Assembly: GCF_019266065.1 (NCBI RefSeq) | Contig: NZ_LPNR01000110.1 | Location: forward strand, 1-64,000 | Direction of reading: 5' to 3' | Origin: Nocardia sp. MH4 | GTDB taxonomy: Bacteria; Actinomycetota; Actinomycetes; Mycobacteriales; Mycobacteriaceae | Length of the DNA stretch: 64,000 nt | In this document: one piece after another, positions 28,603 through 37,153 of the stretch | Position numbering within the stretch: position 1 is the stretch's first letter | Layout: every line of letters starts with the position of its first letter | Notes under the pieces: model-generated | What the model was told of the DNA's origin: nothing | What the model saw: only the letters and a program-made list of their open reading frames with translations | Database searches by the model: none | Program-made: the position numbers and the translations under genes

Positions 28603-29133
28603 GTGACCGATCCACAGTGGCTCGATGATGTCGAAATGCGCGCCTGGCTGGGCTATGTCCGGACCCGCGACCTGATCGCCGCGGCGATCGGGCGTGACGC
28701 GGGCCGGGCGGCCGACCTCAGCTGGGTCGAGTACTCGGTGCTCGTATACCTGGCCGACGCGCCGGGTCAGCGCCTCACCTTCGCCGATCTGGCGGGCGCG
28801 CTGGAATGGTCGCAGAGCAGGCTCTCGCACCAGATCACCCGCATGCAGAAACGCGGGCTGGTGATCAGGGAGACGATGCCACACGACCAGCGCCGCACCG
28901 TCGCCCGCCTGACGAGCGCGGGCGGCCAGCTGCTCACCACGGCCGCGCCCGCGCACGTGCGCAGCGTGCGACGGCACATGATCGACGTCCTCGACCGCGG
29001 CCAGCTGGCCGCCCTGGCCGAGATCTACGACGTGTTGATCAACCATCACCGCAGCGCGGCAGGCGGATTCGATCCCACCGGACGGGGCAGCGCGACCCCG
29101 CACGCGGAAGAACCGGCCCCGGATCCGGCCTGA
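28603..29133 (+). CDS. MarR-family transcriptional regulator
   Basis: 176 residues. The winged helix-turn-helix is clear: LTFADLAGALEWSQSRLSHQITRMQKRGLVIRE, with the wing DQRRTVARLTSAG. Helices at both ends form the usual dimer. GTG start with a GGAG sequence upstream. It is divergent from the fumarase gene and could use one of the dyads between them. A ligand or target cannot be deduced. Confidence 0.9.
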   Translation: MTDPQWLDDVEMRAWLGYVRTRDLIAAAIGRDAGRAADLSWVEYSVLVYLADAPGQRLTFADLAGALEWSQSRLSHQITRMQKRGLVIRETMPHDQRRTVARLTSAGGQLLTTAAPAHVRSVRRHMIDVLDRGQLAALAEIYDVLINHHRSAAGGFDPTGRGSATPHAEEPAPDPA

Positions 29134-29136
29134 TCG

Positions 29137-29622
29137 TCAGGACCCGGTGCTGCCCCCGGAGTCGGGACGGCTGGTGCCGAGCCCGCCCCGCTGGACCGTG
29201 CCGCCGGAGTCCGGTACGCCGCGGTCGTAGACGCCGGCGCCTGCGGGCCGGATGAAGCTGCCCGCGGCCAGCGCGACGGCGGCGCCGATCGCCGGGTACA
29301 CCAGCGTATCGGTGTGCTGGTACCAGAAATCGGCGTAGCGGCCCTCGGCGGTGTCGCACAGTCCGTCGGCCACCCGGGTCGAGGAGGTGGTGTCCACGCA
29401 GATGCCGACGGCGGTCGGCTGCGCGGGCGGGCTGGTGGTGGGCCGGGCCGAGGTCGTGGTGGTGGGTCGCGCGGTCGTGGTCGGCCGGGCCGTGCTCGTC
29501 ACCGGCGGTTTCGCCGAGGTGGTGGCCGCGCGATGCGCCGGCGCCCCGGTCCCGCACCCCGCCGCCACCAGCGCCATCGCCACCACGGCGGGCAGCGTGC
29601 AGGACACACTGCGCGACTTCAT
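29137..29622 (-). CDS. Putative lipoprotein with Thr/Pro-rich linker
   Basis: 161 residues. The ATG at 29622 begins a signal peptide with lipobox LVAAGC (Cys near residue 23). A low-complexity linker of Thr, Pro, Ala and Arg (roughly residues 30-70, with repeated ARPTTT) follows, then a short domain with two cysteines (GICVDTT, GLCDTAEG) and a hydrophobic patch. Likely exported and anchored outside the membrane, function unknown. Its 3' end is 3 bp from the convergent MarR gene. Confidence 0.8.
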   Translation of the reverse strand: MKSRSVSCTLPAVVAMALVAAGCGTGAPAHRAATTSAKPPVTSTARPTTTARPTTTTSARPTTSPPAQPTAVGICVDTTSSTRVADGLCDTAEGRYADFWYQHTDTLVYPAIGAAVALAAGSFIRPAGAGVYDRGVPDSGGTVQRGGLGTSRPDSGGSTGS

Positions 29623-29733
29623 GATTCGGACGCGCCGCTGCTCGTCCGGTACTCCCCCACACACGAATTCCCCCTCGATGCCGACGACCCGGCCGATCCT
29701 AGCGACGACCCGGCTCGCCCGTCCGGGGAACGA

Positions 29734-29775
29734 CACCGGCGACGGACCTCGCCGAAGCGGAGTCCGTCGCCGGTG
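29734..29775 (-). terminator. Terminator after mftD
   Basis: A perfect 14-bp stem (CACCGGCGACGGAC/GTCCGTCGCCGGTG) with a 14-nt loop starts 10 bp beyond the mftD stop. Confidence 0.7.
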
Positions 29776-29784
29776 GTGGGATAG

Positions 29785-31002
29785 CTACCGCTGGACGAGA
29801 TCCGCTGTGGTGAGCGGTCGTTCGAGGTCGGCGGGCACGCCCAGGGCCCGTTCGAACCCGGCGGGCACGATGATGTCGCCCCGGTCGAGATCGGCGATCG
29901 AGGTCTTGCGCAGGCCGAGCAGCGCCGAATCGATGCCGCCGCGCAGGATGTCGAGCACATTCTCCACGCCCGCCTGGCCGTTGGCGGCCAGGCCCCACAG
30001 GTACGCGCGTCCGATCAGCACCGCGCGGGCGCCCAAGGCCACGGCCTTCACGACATCGCTGCCGCGCCGGATTCCACCGTCGAGGACGACCTCGATCTGG
30101 TCGCCGACTGCGTCGGCCAGCACCGGCAGCGCCCGGATGGCGGCGGGGGTGCCGTCGAGGTTGTTGCCGCCGTGGTTGGACACCGAGATGCCGGCCACGC
30201 CCGCGTCGACCGCGCGCAGCGCGTCGTCGACCCGCATGACGCCCTTGAGCAGCACCGGACCGTCCCACTGGGCGCAGATCCAGGCGACGTCGTCCCAGTC
30301 GGGCGCGGGGGTCTGCATCCACTCGCCGTAGGCGCCGAAGAAGCCCGGCGCCGCGCCGCCGCCGACGGCCATGTTGGGGGCGGTCAGGTCGGGGATCGAG
30401 CCCGAGCGCAGGTAGGTGGCGAGCCAGCGCGGGCGTGCCAGGGTCTGCGGGGCGAACTTCATCATGGTGCGCAGGTTCAGCGACTCCGGGATCACCGGGC
30501 TGCCCCAGTCGCGACCGTGCGAGAACGACCAGTCCAGGGTCAGGATGAGCCCGACCGCGCCCGCCGCCTTCGCCCTGGCCATCCGCTCGAGGATCTGGTC
30601 CTTGTTGCCGCACCAGTACAGCTGGAACAGCGTGGCCGGGTTGGCCGCGATCACCTCTTCGATCGGCTTGCTCGCGAACGAGCTCAGGCCCATGGCGATC
30701 CCCCGCGCGGCCGCCGCCCTGGCCACGGCGACCTCGCCGTCGGGGTGTACCGCCTGCACGCCGGTGGGCGAGATCAGCACCGGCATCGAGAGCTGCTGGC
30801 CGAGCACCGTGGTCGACTGGTCGCGCTCGCCGATCGGGCCCGCGCAGTGCGGGGCGAAGCCGAGTTCGGTGAACGCGGTCTGGTTGTCCTCGATGGTCTG
30901 GCCGCGTTCGGAGCCCGCGATCAGCGCGCCGTACACCGATTTCGGCAGGCGCTTGCGGGCGCGGCGCTGCGCCTCGGCGACGGTCTCGAACCAGGGATTC
31001 AT
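29785..31002 (-). CDS. mftD: Mycofactocin-system FMN-dependent enzyme MftD
   Basis: 405 residues of the LldD/alpha-hydroxy-acid oxidase family. In mycofactocin biosynthesis MftD oxidatively deaminates the released Val-Tyr-derived intermediate to form the redox-active pre-mycofactocin. The N-terminus NPWFETVAEAQRRARKRLPKSVY, with YGALIAGSERG, is typical of MftD. FMN and active-site motifs SNHGGNNLDG and LDGGIRRGSDVVKA are present. The ATG overlaps the mftE stop as ATGA. The partners mftA, mftB, mftC and mftF, usually adjacent, are not in this window. Confidence 0.88.
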   Translation of the reverse strand: MNPWFETVAEAQRRARKRLPKSVYGALIAGSERGQTIEDNQTAFTELGFAPHCAGPIGERDQSTTVLGQQLSMPVLISPTGVQAVHPDGEVAVARAAAARGIAMGLSSFASKPIEEVIAANPATLFQLYWCGNKDQILERMARAKAAGAVGLILTLDWSFSHGRDWGSPVIPESLNLRTMMKFAPQTLARPRWLATYLRSGSIPDLTAPNMAVGGGAAPGFFGAYGEWMQTPAPDWDDVAWICAQWDGPVLLKGVMRVDDALRAVDAGVAGISVSNHGGNNLDGTPAAIRALPVLADAVGDQIEVVLDGGIRRGSDVVKAVALGARAVLIGRAYLWGLAANGQAGVENVLDILRGGIDSALLGLRKTSIADLDRGDIIVPAGFERALGVPADLERPLTTADLVQR

Positions 31003-31703
31003 CGACGTGATCCTTCCTCAGGAACCTGGGGCCACCAGCGGCCCAGGTCTGCCAGCAGTGCGGTGGTTGCCGCGTTCAGCAGCGCGGCGCCTTCGCCTGC
31101 GCTCGACCCGGTGGGGTCACCGAGAATTCCGTTGGGGCTCACGGCCCGGACACCGCCGGCCCGCAGCAGCGGCAGCAGTTCGGCCAGCGGGCGCCGGTCC
31201 CCCGGTTCGGCCAGGTCGGCGCGCACCAGATCCGGCGTCAGCGCGAGCTGGATCGAGGTCTCGGCGCGGCCCGCGTGCGGGTCACCGCCGTACCCGGGCG
31301 AGAACAGGCGCACGTCCCGCGATTCCGAGCGCAGCAGGGCGACCGCGCGGCGCACCGCCTCGACATTGCCGCCGTGCCCGTTCACCAGCACGATGCGATC
31401 GAAGGTGTCGGTGGCCGACCGGCACAGCTCGACGACCAGCAGCTCCAGCGCGGCCTGCCCGATCGACAGGGTGCCCGCGAAGCCGGCGTGCTCGCCGCTG
31501 GCGCCGTAGGGCACCGCCGGGGCGACCAGCACGTCGGCACGCTCGGCGGCGACCCGCGCGCAGACCGCGGCGGCGATGTCGGTATCGGTGGACAGGGGCA
31601 GGTGGGGGCCGTGTTGCTCGGTGGCGCCGAGCGGGATGACCAGGATCACTCCCGCGGCGGCACATGTGCCCGCCTCGGGCCATGTGAGGTGGGCCACGAA
31701 CAT
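30999..31703 (-). CDS. mftE: Mycofactocin precursor peptide peptidase MftE (creatininase family)
   Basis: 234 residues. MftE is a metal-dependent creatininase-fold peptidase that cuts the modified MftA tail to release the Val-Tyr-derived cofactor core. Metal-site motifs: VIPLGATEQHGPHLPLSTDTDIA, GEHAGFAGT and VNGHGGN, then DPHAGRAETS. I chose ATG 31703, twelve codons inside the longest frame, because TAATCT lies exactly 7 nt upstream with a -35 (TTGATT) 17 bp further; the longer start would lie upstream of that promoter. Coupled to mftD by ATGA. Confidence 0.88.
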   Translation of the reverse strand: MFVAHLTWPEAGTCAAAGVILVIPLGATEQHGPHLPLSTDTDIAAAVCARVAAERADVLVAPAVPYGASGEHAGFAGTLSIGQAALELLVVELCRSATDTFDRIVLVNGHGGNVEAVRRAVALLRSESRDVRLFSPGYGGDPHAGRAETSIQLALTPDLVRADLAEPGDRRPLAELLPLLRAGGVRAVSPNGILGDPTGSSAGEGAALLNAATTALLADLGRWWPQVPEEGSRR

Positions 31704-31710
31704 GGTCCCG

Positions 31711-31760
31711 AGATTAACGACAGTCACTGACATAATCAAGGGGCCGGGATTCCCTACTCT
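31711..31760. promoter_or_regulatory. Divergent leaderless promoters of mftE and mftR
   Basis: Leftward: TTGATT (31734-31739), 17-bp spacer, TAATCT (31711-31716), 7 nt, ATG. Rightward: TACTCT (31755-31760), 6 nt, ATG at 31767. The two promoters overlap, so the TetR-type product of mftR could repress both. Confidence 0.6.
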
Positions 31761-31766
31761 GTATCC

Positions 31767-32420
31767 ATGTCAGCCCTGTCCCCGCGCGCGCATCGCGGCC
31801 GCCCGCCGCGCACCACGCGCCGCGAACTCGAAGTCATCGCGATGCGGTTGTTCGCCGAGCACGGCTTCGACGACGTCACCGTCGAGCGCATCGCGGCCGA
31901 GGCCGGGGTCAGCGAACGCACCTTCTTCCGGTATTTCCCCAGCAAGGCCGAGGTGCTCTGGCACCAGTTCGACGACGAGGTCGCCGACCTGCGCGACGCG
32001 TTCGCCGCGGTCCCCGACGACGAGCCGATGATGGCGGCGGTGCGCCGAATCGTGGTGGCGGCCAACAGATATCGCGCCGAGGACATCCCGGAGCTGCGCA
32101 CCAGGATGCGCCTGGTCTCCGGGGTCCCCGCGCTCTCGGCGGGCGCAGGCGCGCACTACGACGCGTGGGAACGCGCGGTCGGCGAGTTCGCGGCCCGGCG
32201 CCTCGGCACCACCGCCGGCGACCTGGTCCCCCTGGCCGTCGGCCGCACCACGCTGGCGGCCGCGCGAGCGGCGTTCGACGCCTGGCTCGAACGCGGTGAC
32301 ACCGATCTGACGAGCTATCTGGACCGCGCGCTGCGAGCGCTGGAGCGAGGCTTCGCCCCGGAGCGGTCAGCGGACGCGGAGCAACCCGCACGTTTGGACG
32401 GCATCCCGGATGGGGTATGA
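31767..32420 (+). CDS. mftR: TetR-family regulator of the mycofactocin system (MftR-like)
   Basis: 217 residues. An N-terminal TetR helix-turn-helix (IAMRLFAEHGFDDVTVERIAAEAGVSERTFFRYFPSKAEV) precedes a C-terminal ligand domain similar to MftR. In mycobacteria MftR is a repressor of the mft operon that responds to long-chain acyl-CoAs. Here it is divergent from mftE-mftD, supporting the name. The ATG has a leaderless -10 box. The stop codon overlaps the -10 of the downstream stress-type promoter. Confidence 0.8.
   Translation: MSALSPRAHRGRPPRTTRRELEVIAMRLFAEHGFDDVTVERIAAEAGVSERTFFRYFPSKAEVLWHQFDDEVADLRDAFAAVPDDEPMMAAVRRIVVAANRYRAEDIPELRTRMRLVSGVPALSAGAGAHYDAWERAVGEFAARRLGTTAGDLVPLAVGRTTLAAARAAFDAWLERGDTDLTSYLDRALRALERGFAPERSADAEQPARLDGIPDGV
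32392..32418 (+). promoter_or_regulatory. Sigma-B/sigma-F-type promoter of the stressosome operon
   Basis: GTTT (32392-32395), 17 bp, GGGTAT (32413-32418) matches the consensus for stress sigma factors in actinobacteria. It lies about 65 bp ahead of rsbR, pointing to autoregulation. Confidence 0.6.
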
Positions 32421-32484
32421 GTAGGCTCGAGCCAAGCGCGCGCTGCGCACCGGAGAAAGCCCGTCGAAAGGGGCAGGAGTTTCC

Positions 32485-33390
32485 ATGTCCGAGGTGTCCA
32501 TGAGTCTTTCGGCGGATTCGCTGCCGGCGCGCCCGGTAGACAACTTGCTGCCGCAACTGGTCGAGCACCTCCGGCAGAACCGCACCGGACTGCGCGAGGA
32601 GTGGGCGCGGCGCATCACCGAGGCCGAGCTGCTCACGGCCATGACCCCGGAGGAGATCTTCTCCGAGGCCACGTCGATGTACGACAACTACGTCGAGGTG
32701 CTCGTCACCGGTAGCGTCGAGGCGCTGCAGGCCTACGCCCGCGACCTGTCCGAGCGCATCATTCCGCGAGGCGTCGAGACCGACGAGGTCCTCGGAATCG
32801 TGCTGCTCCTGCGCGACGTGCTGGCTCGCTCGCTGTTCGAGAAGTACCAGGCCGATTTCGATCTGCTCAACCAGGTCCTCGACGCCTACGAACCCGCCGC
32901 CAACCGCATCGCCAGCACCGTGGCCATCTCGTTCGTGCAGGAGCGCGAGCGCGTCATCCGCCAGCAGCAGGAAGCCATCCGCGAGCTGTCCACCCCGGTG
33001 CTTCAGGTGCGCGAACAGCTGCTCATCCTGCCGATCATCGGTGTGCTCGACTCCCAGCGCGCCCGCCAGCTCACCGAGCAGCTGCTGCGCGCCATCCGCG
33101 CCAACCGCGCCAAGGTCGTCGTCATCGACATCACCGGTGTGCCCGCGATCGACTCGGTGGTGGCCAACCACCTCGTGCAGACCGTCGACGCCTCGGGCCT
33201 GATGGGTGCCAACGTCATCATCACCGGTCTGTCCTCGGAGATCGCGCTCACGCTGGTGACCATCGGCCTGGATCTGTCGAAGATGAACGCGGTCGGCGAC
33301 CTGCAGGGCGGTATCGAAGAGGCCGAGCGTCTGCTCGGGTACGAGGTCTCCCGGGTGACCGAGCGCCTGAGCGAACGAGACGGACGCTGA
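32485..33390 (+). CDS. rsbR: Stressosome sensor/scaffold protein RsbR
   Basis: 301 residues. The N-terminal half (to about 150) is helical and globin-like, as in RsbR sensors. The C-terminal STAS domain begins near QVREQLLILPIIGVLDSQRARQ. The phosphorylatable site lies in VIDITGVPAIDSVVANHL, where the Thr commonly found is Ser; a second OH-bearing residue occurs later in the domain (IITGLSSEI). RsbR and RsbS form the icosahedral stressosome that holds RsbT until stress. ATG at 32485 with GCAGGAG upstream. First gene of rsbR-S-T-X-U. Confidence 0.88.
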   Translation: MSEVSMSLSADSLPARPVDNLLPQLVEHLRQNRTGLREEWARRITEAELLTAMTPEEIFSEATSMYDNYVEVLVTGSVEALQAYARDLSERIIPRGVETDEVLGIVLLLRDVLARSLFEKYQADFDLLNQVLDAYEPAANRIASTVAISFVQERERVIRQQQEAIRELSTPVLQVREQLLILPIIGVLDSQRARQLTEQLLRAIRANRAKVVVIDITGVPAIDSVVANHLVQTVDASGLMGANVIITGLSSEIALTLVTIGLDLSKMNAVGDLQGGIEEAERLLGYEVSRVTERLSERDGR

Positions 33391-33400
33391 GCTAGCCACC

Positions 33401-33784
33401 ATGCCGGTTCCCATTCTCAAACAGGGCACGTTCCTGATCGCTTCGGTGCAGTCGGCCCTGACCGACAGCGATACCGAGCGTCTCCAGGACGACCTCATGA
33501 AGCAGGTCAGCCGCTATCGGGCTACCGGCATCGTCGTCGACGTCACCGCAATCGACGTGATGGACTCCTTCGCCGCGCGCTCGCTGCGCACCATCGCGCA
33601 CATGACCCAGCTGCGCGGCGCCGAGACCGTCATCGTGGGATTGCAGCCGGAGGTGGCATTCGCGATGGTGCAGCTCGGCCTGACCTTCGAGGACATGCAC
33701 ACCGCGCTTGATCTGGAGGAGGGCCTCGCGTGGCTCAACCGCCTCCCCAGCAGGCGACGAGACGGTCGTGACAGTGGCCGCTGA
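33401..33784 (+). CDS. rsbS: Stressosome STAS-domain protein RsbS
   Basis: 127 residues, a single STAS domain. The conserved phosphorylation site is Ser56 in DVMDSFAAR, equivalent to Ser59 of Bacillus RsbS. Phosphorylation by RsbT releases RsbT from the stressosome. It starts 10 bp after rsbR, and its last 17 bp overlap the start of rsbT. Confidence 0.9.
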   Translation: MPVPILKQGTFLIASVQSALTDSDTERLQDDLMKQVSRYRATGIVVDVTAIDVMDSFAARSLRTIAHMTQLRGAETVIVGLQPEVAFAMVQLGLTFEDMHTALDLEEGLAWLNRLPSRRRDGRDSGR

Positions 33785-34187
33785 GCAGGTGGCCATCGCG
33801 GTCAAAGTCTCCGAGGACATCGTCACCGCACGTCAGGCGGGACATGAACTGGCCGCAGCCCTGGGTTTCACTCTCACCGACCGCACCATGATCTCCACCG
33901 CGATCTCGGAAATCGCGCGCAACATCACCAGCTACGCGGGCAGCGGCGAGATCCGGCTGCTCGTCGACCTGCGCGACGGCCGGCGCTCCCTCGTCGTCCA
34001 GGCCGAAGACCAGGGACCGGGCATCCGCGACATCACGCGCGCCCTGGACGACGGCTACTCCACCGGCCGCGGACTCGGGCTGGGGCTGCCCGGCGCGCGC
34101 AGGCTGATGGACGGCCTCACCATCGATTCCGCCCCCGGCCGCGGGACGTTGATCGAGATGTGGAAGTGGGTACCCGACGGTGCATGA
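33768..34187 (+). CDS. rsbT: Serine kinase/switch protein RsbT
   Basis: 139 residues of the HATPase_c (GHKL) family. N-box SEIARNITSYAG, G1 DQGPGI and G2 GLGLGLPGARRLMD are intact. It phosphorylates RsbR and RsbS and, once free, binds and activates an RsbU-type phosphatase. GTG 33768 is chosen from several in-frame GTGs because the family fold begins right after it. Overlaps rsbS by 17 bp and rsbX by 8 bp. Confidence 0.9.
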   Translation: MTVAAEQVAIAVKVSEDIVTARQAGHELAAALGFTLTDRTMISTAISEIARNITSYAGSGEIRLLVDLRDGRRSLVVQAEDQGPGIRDITRALDDGYSTGRGLGLGLPGARRLMDGLTIDSAPGRGTLIEMWKWVPDGA

Positions 34188-34803
34188 AGACGGGATCATC
34201 GGCCGCACGGAATGGTCGACGGCCGGTCGGGCACTGCCCGGGCAGGACGTCTCGGGCGATCGTGCGGTCATCCTCGACACCGGTGACGGTGGCGCGCTGT
34301 TCGGCGTGCTCGACGGGCTCGGGCACGGCGCGGCCGCGGCCGACGCGGCCGACCGCGCGATGGTCATCCTGGCCGAGAACCGCGGCGAACCGCTGGACGT
34401 GCTGATGGTGCTGTGCCATCGCGCGATGGTCGAAACCCGCGGCGCCGCGGTCTCGTTGGCCCTGATGGGACCGGGCGAGACGCTGCAGTGGCTCGGCGTC
34501 GGCAATGTCGAGTCGCGGCTGCTGACGCTGGGTCCGGCCGGTCCGGAACTGCGGGCGACCATGCTGCTCACCGGCGGCATCGTCGGCTATCGGCTGCCCT
34601 CGCACCTGCAACCGCAGACCCTGCCGATCCGTCCCGGTGACCTGCTGCTGATGGCCACCGACGGCATCGTCTCGGTCGGCCCGGAGTCGATCGATCTGGC
34701 GCGTCCGGCCAGCCAGATCGCCGGCGACCTGCTCGCCCGCGATGCCAAGGACACCGACGACGCCCTGGTTCTCGCGGCGCGATTCCGCGGAGCTTGTCCA
34801 TGA
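34180..34803 (+). CDS. rsbX: PP2C-type phosphatase RsbX
   Basis: 207 residues of the PP2C/SpoIIE phosphatase fold, short as expected for RsbX. Metal-binding Asp motifs: SGDRAVI, GVLDGLGHG and LLLMATDGIVS, with TDDALVLAARF at the end. RsbX removes phosphate from RsbR and RsbS and resets the stressosome. GTG 34180 lies inside the end of rsbT. Confidence 0.85.
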   Translation: MHEDGIIGRTEWSTAGRALPGQDVSGDRAVILDTGDGGALFGVLDGLGHGAAAADAADRAMVILAENRGEPLDVLMVLCHRAMVETRGAAVSLALMGPGETLQWLGVGNVESRLLTLGPAGPELRATMLLTGGIVGYRLPSHLQPQTLPIRPGDLLLMATDGIVSVGPESIDLARPASQIAGDLLARDAKDTDDALVLAARFRGACP

Positions 34804-34813
34804 GAGGTTGCCG

Positions 34814-37153
34814 ATGAGCGCTGTCCTGGCCGCATTTCTCGACGACTACTCGGCTGCTCTGCGCCGTCACGTCGCCGCGCCCGGCCAGGCCGGCCTCACC
34901 GAGGGTTACGACCTCGGCAGGCGCGCCCTCGTCGAGGGCATCAGTCTGCTCGACCTCACCGAGAACCACTTCCGGGCGGTGGCGGCGTACATCGAGGAAA
35001 CGGCGGATGCCCGCAGCGCCGAGGTGGCGCTGGAGTTCCTGCTGCAGACGATGGCCGCGCTCGACATCGCCACCCGCGGCTATCTCGACGGCACCCGTCG
35101 CTACGAGCAGCAGCGTTCGCGCGCCGAGGATCTCGCGGGCCGTGACGCGTTCCGCACCGCACTGGTCGAGTCCCTGCAGGACGGCTTCTTCGTCGCCGAC
35201 AATCGCGGCACGATCGTCGAGGTGAACTCCGCCTTCGGGGTGCTCACCGGCTACGGCGCGGATGCGGTCCCCTACCCGGTACCGCATCCGTGGGCGTTGC
35301 CGGATCGGGCCGGCTACCCCCAGATCGGTACGGAGGCATCACGTTTCGTGATGCCGGTGCGTCATCGTGACGGCCGTGAACGCTGGCTGGCGGTGAGCGC
35401 CAGCTCGCTGGTGAAGCAGGAGAACAACGAGGAGATCTTCGTCGGCACCGTGCGCGACGTGACCGCCGAACACGATGCGCAGGCGCGCGATCAGGCCGCC
35501 TCGCGGCTGGCGACCGCGGTGGGCGCGGCCACCAGCATGGTGGAGGTGCTCGAGGTCGGGCTCGACGAGTTGCGCCGGACGATGGGGGCACGGACCGCAC
35601 TGGTCGCGGTGTGGCCGAGCCGGACCGGGCAGCCGGACGTGTACTCCTGCGGCGAGCCACCGGCCGGGGCGCCCGAGGTGGCCGGACGTGCCGAGGGCAC
35701 ACCGCAGTTCGTCGCCGCACCGGTCGCGGAGCCGGCGGGGCGGGTCGTCCTCGACGAGGAGGTCCGCGCCCTGGTCGACCGGGCACGCAGGCAACCCGCC
35801 CGCGGCCTGTCCGCCATCACCGGCGAGGACGGTGGGGTGGACGCCGTGGTCGCGCCCCTCGGCGAGACCGGCGACGCGGCCCTGTGGGTGCGTTTCGGCG
35901 CGCCTCGCGCGATCAGCGCCGCGGACTGGGCGCTGTACTCGCTGCTGGTCGGCCACCTCAGCGTCGCCCTGCAGCGCGCCCGCAACTTCGACCAGGCGCG
36001 CGCCACCTCGCTCACCCTGCAGCGCGCCATGCTCGGCCCGATCGAGCTGCCGCCGCGCTTCTCGGTGCACTACGAGCCCGCGCTGCCGCCGCTCGAGATC
36101 GGCGGTGACTGGTACGACGTGGTGCCGTTGCGTGACGGCACCATCGGCGTCGTGGTCGGCGACTGTGTCGGCCGTGGCCTCTCGGCCGCCGTCGTGATGG
36201 GCCAATTGCGCACGGCCGCAAGAGCATTGCTGCTGCGCGGCGCCGGACCGGCGCAGCTGCTCGCCGAGCTCGACGCCGTCGCCGCCCGGATTCCCGGCGC
36301 CATGTGCACCACGGTATGCGCGGCGGTGCTCGATCCCGAGCGCGGGATGGTCCGCTATTCCAACGCCGGTCACATGCCCCCGATCCTGGCCCCACCCGGG
36401 GGCATGGGCCGGGTACTCGAGGGCGGACGCGCGGTGCCGCTGGCCACCTTCGACACCCCGCGCAGGCCCGAGGCGACCACGGCGCTGCCGCCCGGCGCGA
36501 CGCTGGTGCTGTTCACCGACGGCCTGGTCGAGCAGCGCGGCTACGACATCGAAGAGGGCTTCGTCAAGATCGCCGGCGTGCTCAGCGAGACCGGTGCCGC
36601 GCTGCCCCGCGATGTCGCCGACGCCGTGCTCTCGCGGCTGTGTCCGCCCGCGGGCTACGACGACGACGTCGCCATGGTCGTCTACCGTCAGCCGCCCGAA
36701 CCCCTGCACCTCGACATCCCCGCCGCCGCGGCGGAGCTGACCGGCCTGCGGCGCAATCTCTACCGCTGGTTCGCCACCGCCGCGGTTCCGCACGATCTCG
36801 CCGCCGACCTCGTCGCGGCGGCCAACGAGGCGTGCAGCAACAGTGTCGAGCACGCCTACCGCGACTCCGAGCCCGGCCGGGTCACTCTCACCGCCACCTG
36901 CGAGGGCGATCGGGTGATCATCGAGGTCGTCGACACGGGCCGCTGGATTCCCACCCCGACCGACCCCGGTTATCGCGGGCGCGGCGTGGAGATGATGCGG
37001 GTGCTCACCGAGGATCTGGAATTCAGCCACGACGAGAACGGCACCCGAGTGCGCATGTGGGTGACACTGCCGTCGATCACCTTCCCGACCGCGAACCCCT
37101 TGCGCGGATCGGTGCGCCCCGCTGCTCAGGCCGTCAACAATACGTTCCGATAA
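34814..37153 (+). CDS. rsbU: Multidomain RsbU-like phosphatase with kinase domain
   Basis: 779 residues. Domains in order: RsbU N-terminal helical RsbT-binding domain (1-95), PAS (about 110-215), GAF (about 225-390), SpoIIE/PP2C phosphatase (about 400-620; GGDWYDVV, VVGDCVGRG, FTDGLVEQRG, DDDVAMVVYR) and a C-terminal HATPase anti-sigma-kinase-like domain (about 640-770; NEACSNSVEHAYRD, GRGVEMMRVL). It could take the RsbT signal, dephosphorylate an anti-anti-sigma factor and also act as a switch kinase. ATG 34814 with GAGAGG six bases upstream. No sigma factor or RsbV/RsbW gene follows, so the partner must be elsewhere. Confidence 0.85.
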   Translation: MSAVLAAFLDDYSAALRRHVAAPGQAGLTEGYDLGRRALVEGISLLDLTENHFRAVAAYIEETADARSAEVALEFLLQTMAALDIATRGYLDGTRRYEQQRSRAEDLAGRDAFRTALVESLQDGFFVADNRGTIVEVNSAFGVLTGYGADAVPYPVPHPWALPDRAGYPQIGTEASRFVMPVRHRDGRERWLAVSASSLVKQENNEEIFVGTVRDVTAEHDAQARDQAASRLATAVGAATSMVEVLEVGLDELRRTMGARTALVAVWPSRTGQPDVYSCGEPPAGAPEVAGRAEGTPQFVAAPVAEPAGRVVLDEEVRALVDRARRQPARGLSAITGEDGGVDAVVAPLGETGDAALWVRFGAPRAISAADWALYSLLVGHLSVALQRARNFDQARATSLTLQRAMLGPIELPPRFSVHYEPALPPLEIGGDWYDVVPLRDGTIGVVVGDCVGRGLSAAVVMGQLRTAARALLLRGAGPAQLLAELDAVAARIPGAMCTTVCAAVLDPERGMVRYSNAGHMPPILAPPGGMGRVLEGGRAVPLATFDTPRRPEATTALPPGATLVLFTDGLVEQRGYDIEEGFVKIAGVLSETGAALPRDVADAVLSRLCPPAGYDDDVAMVVYRQPPEPLHLDIPAAAAELTGLRRNLYRWFATAAVPHDLAADLVAAANEACSNSVEHAYRDSEPGRVTLTATCEGDRVIIEVVDTGRWIPTPTDPGYRGRGVEMMRVLTEDLEFSHDENGTRVRMWVTLPSITFPTANPLRGSVRPAAQAVNNTFR

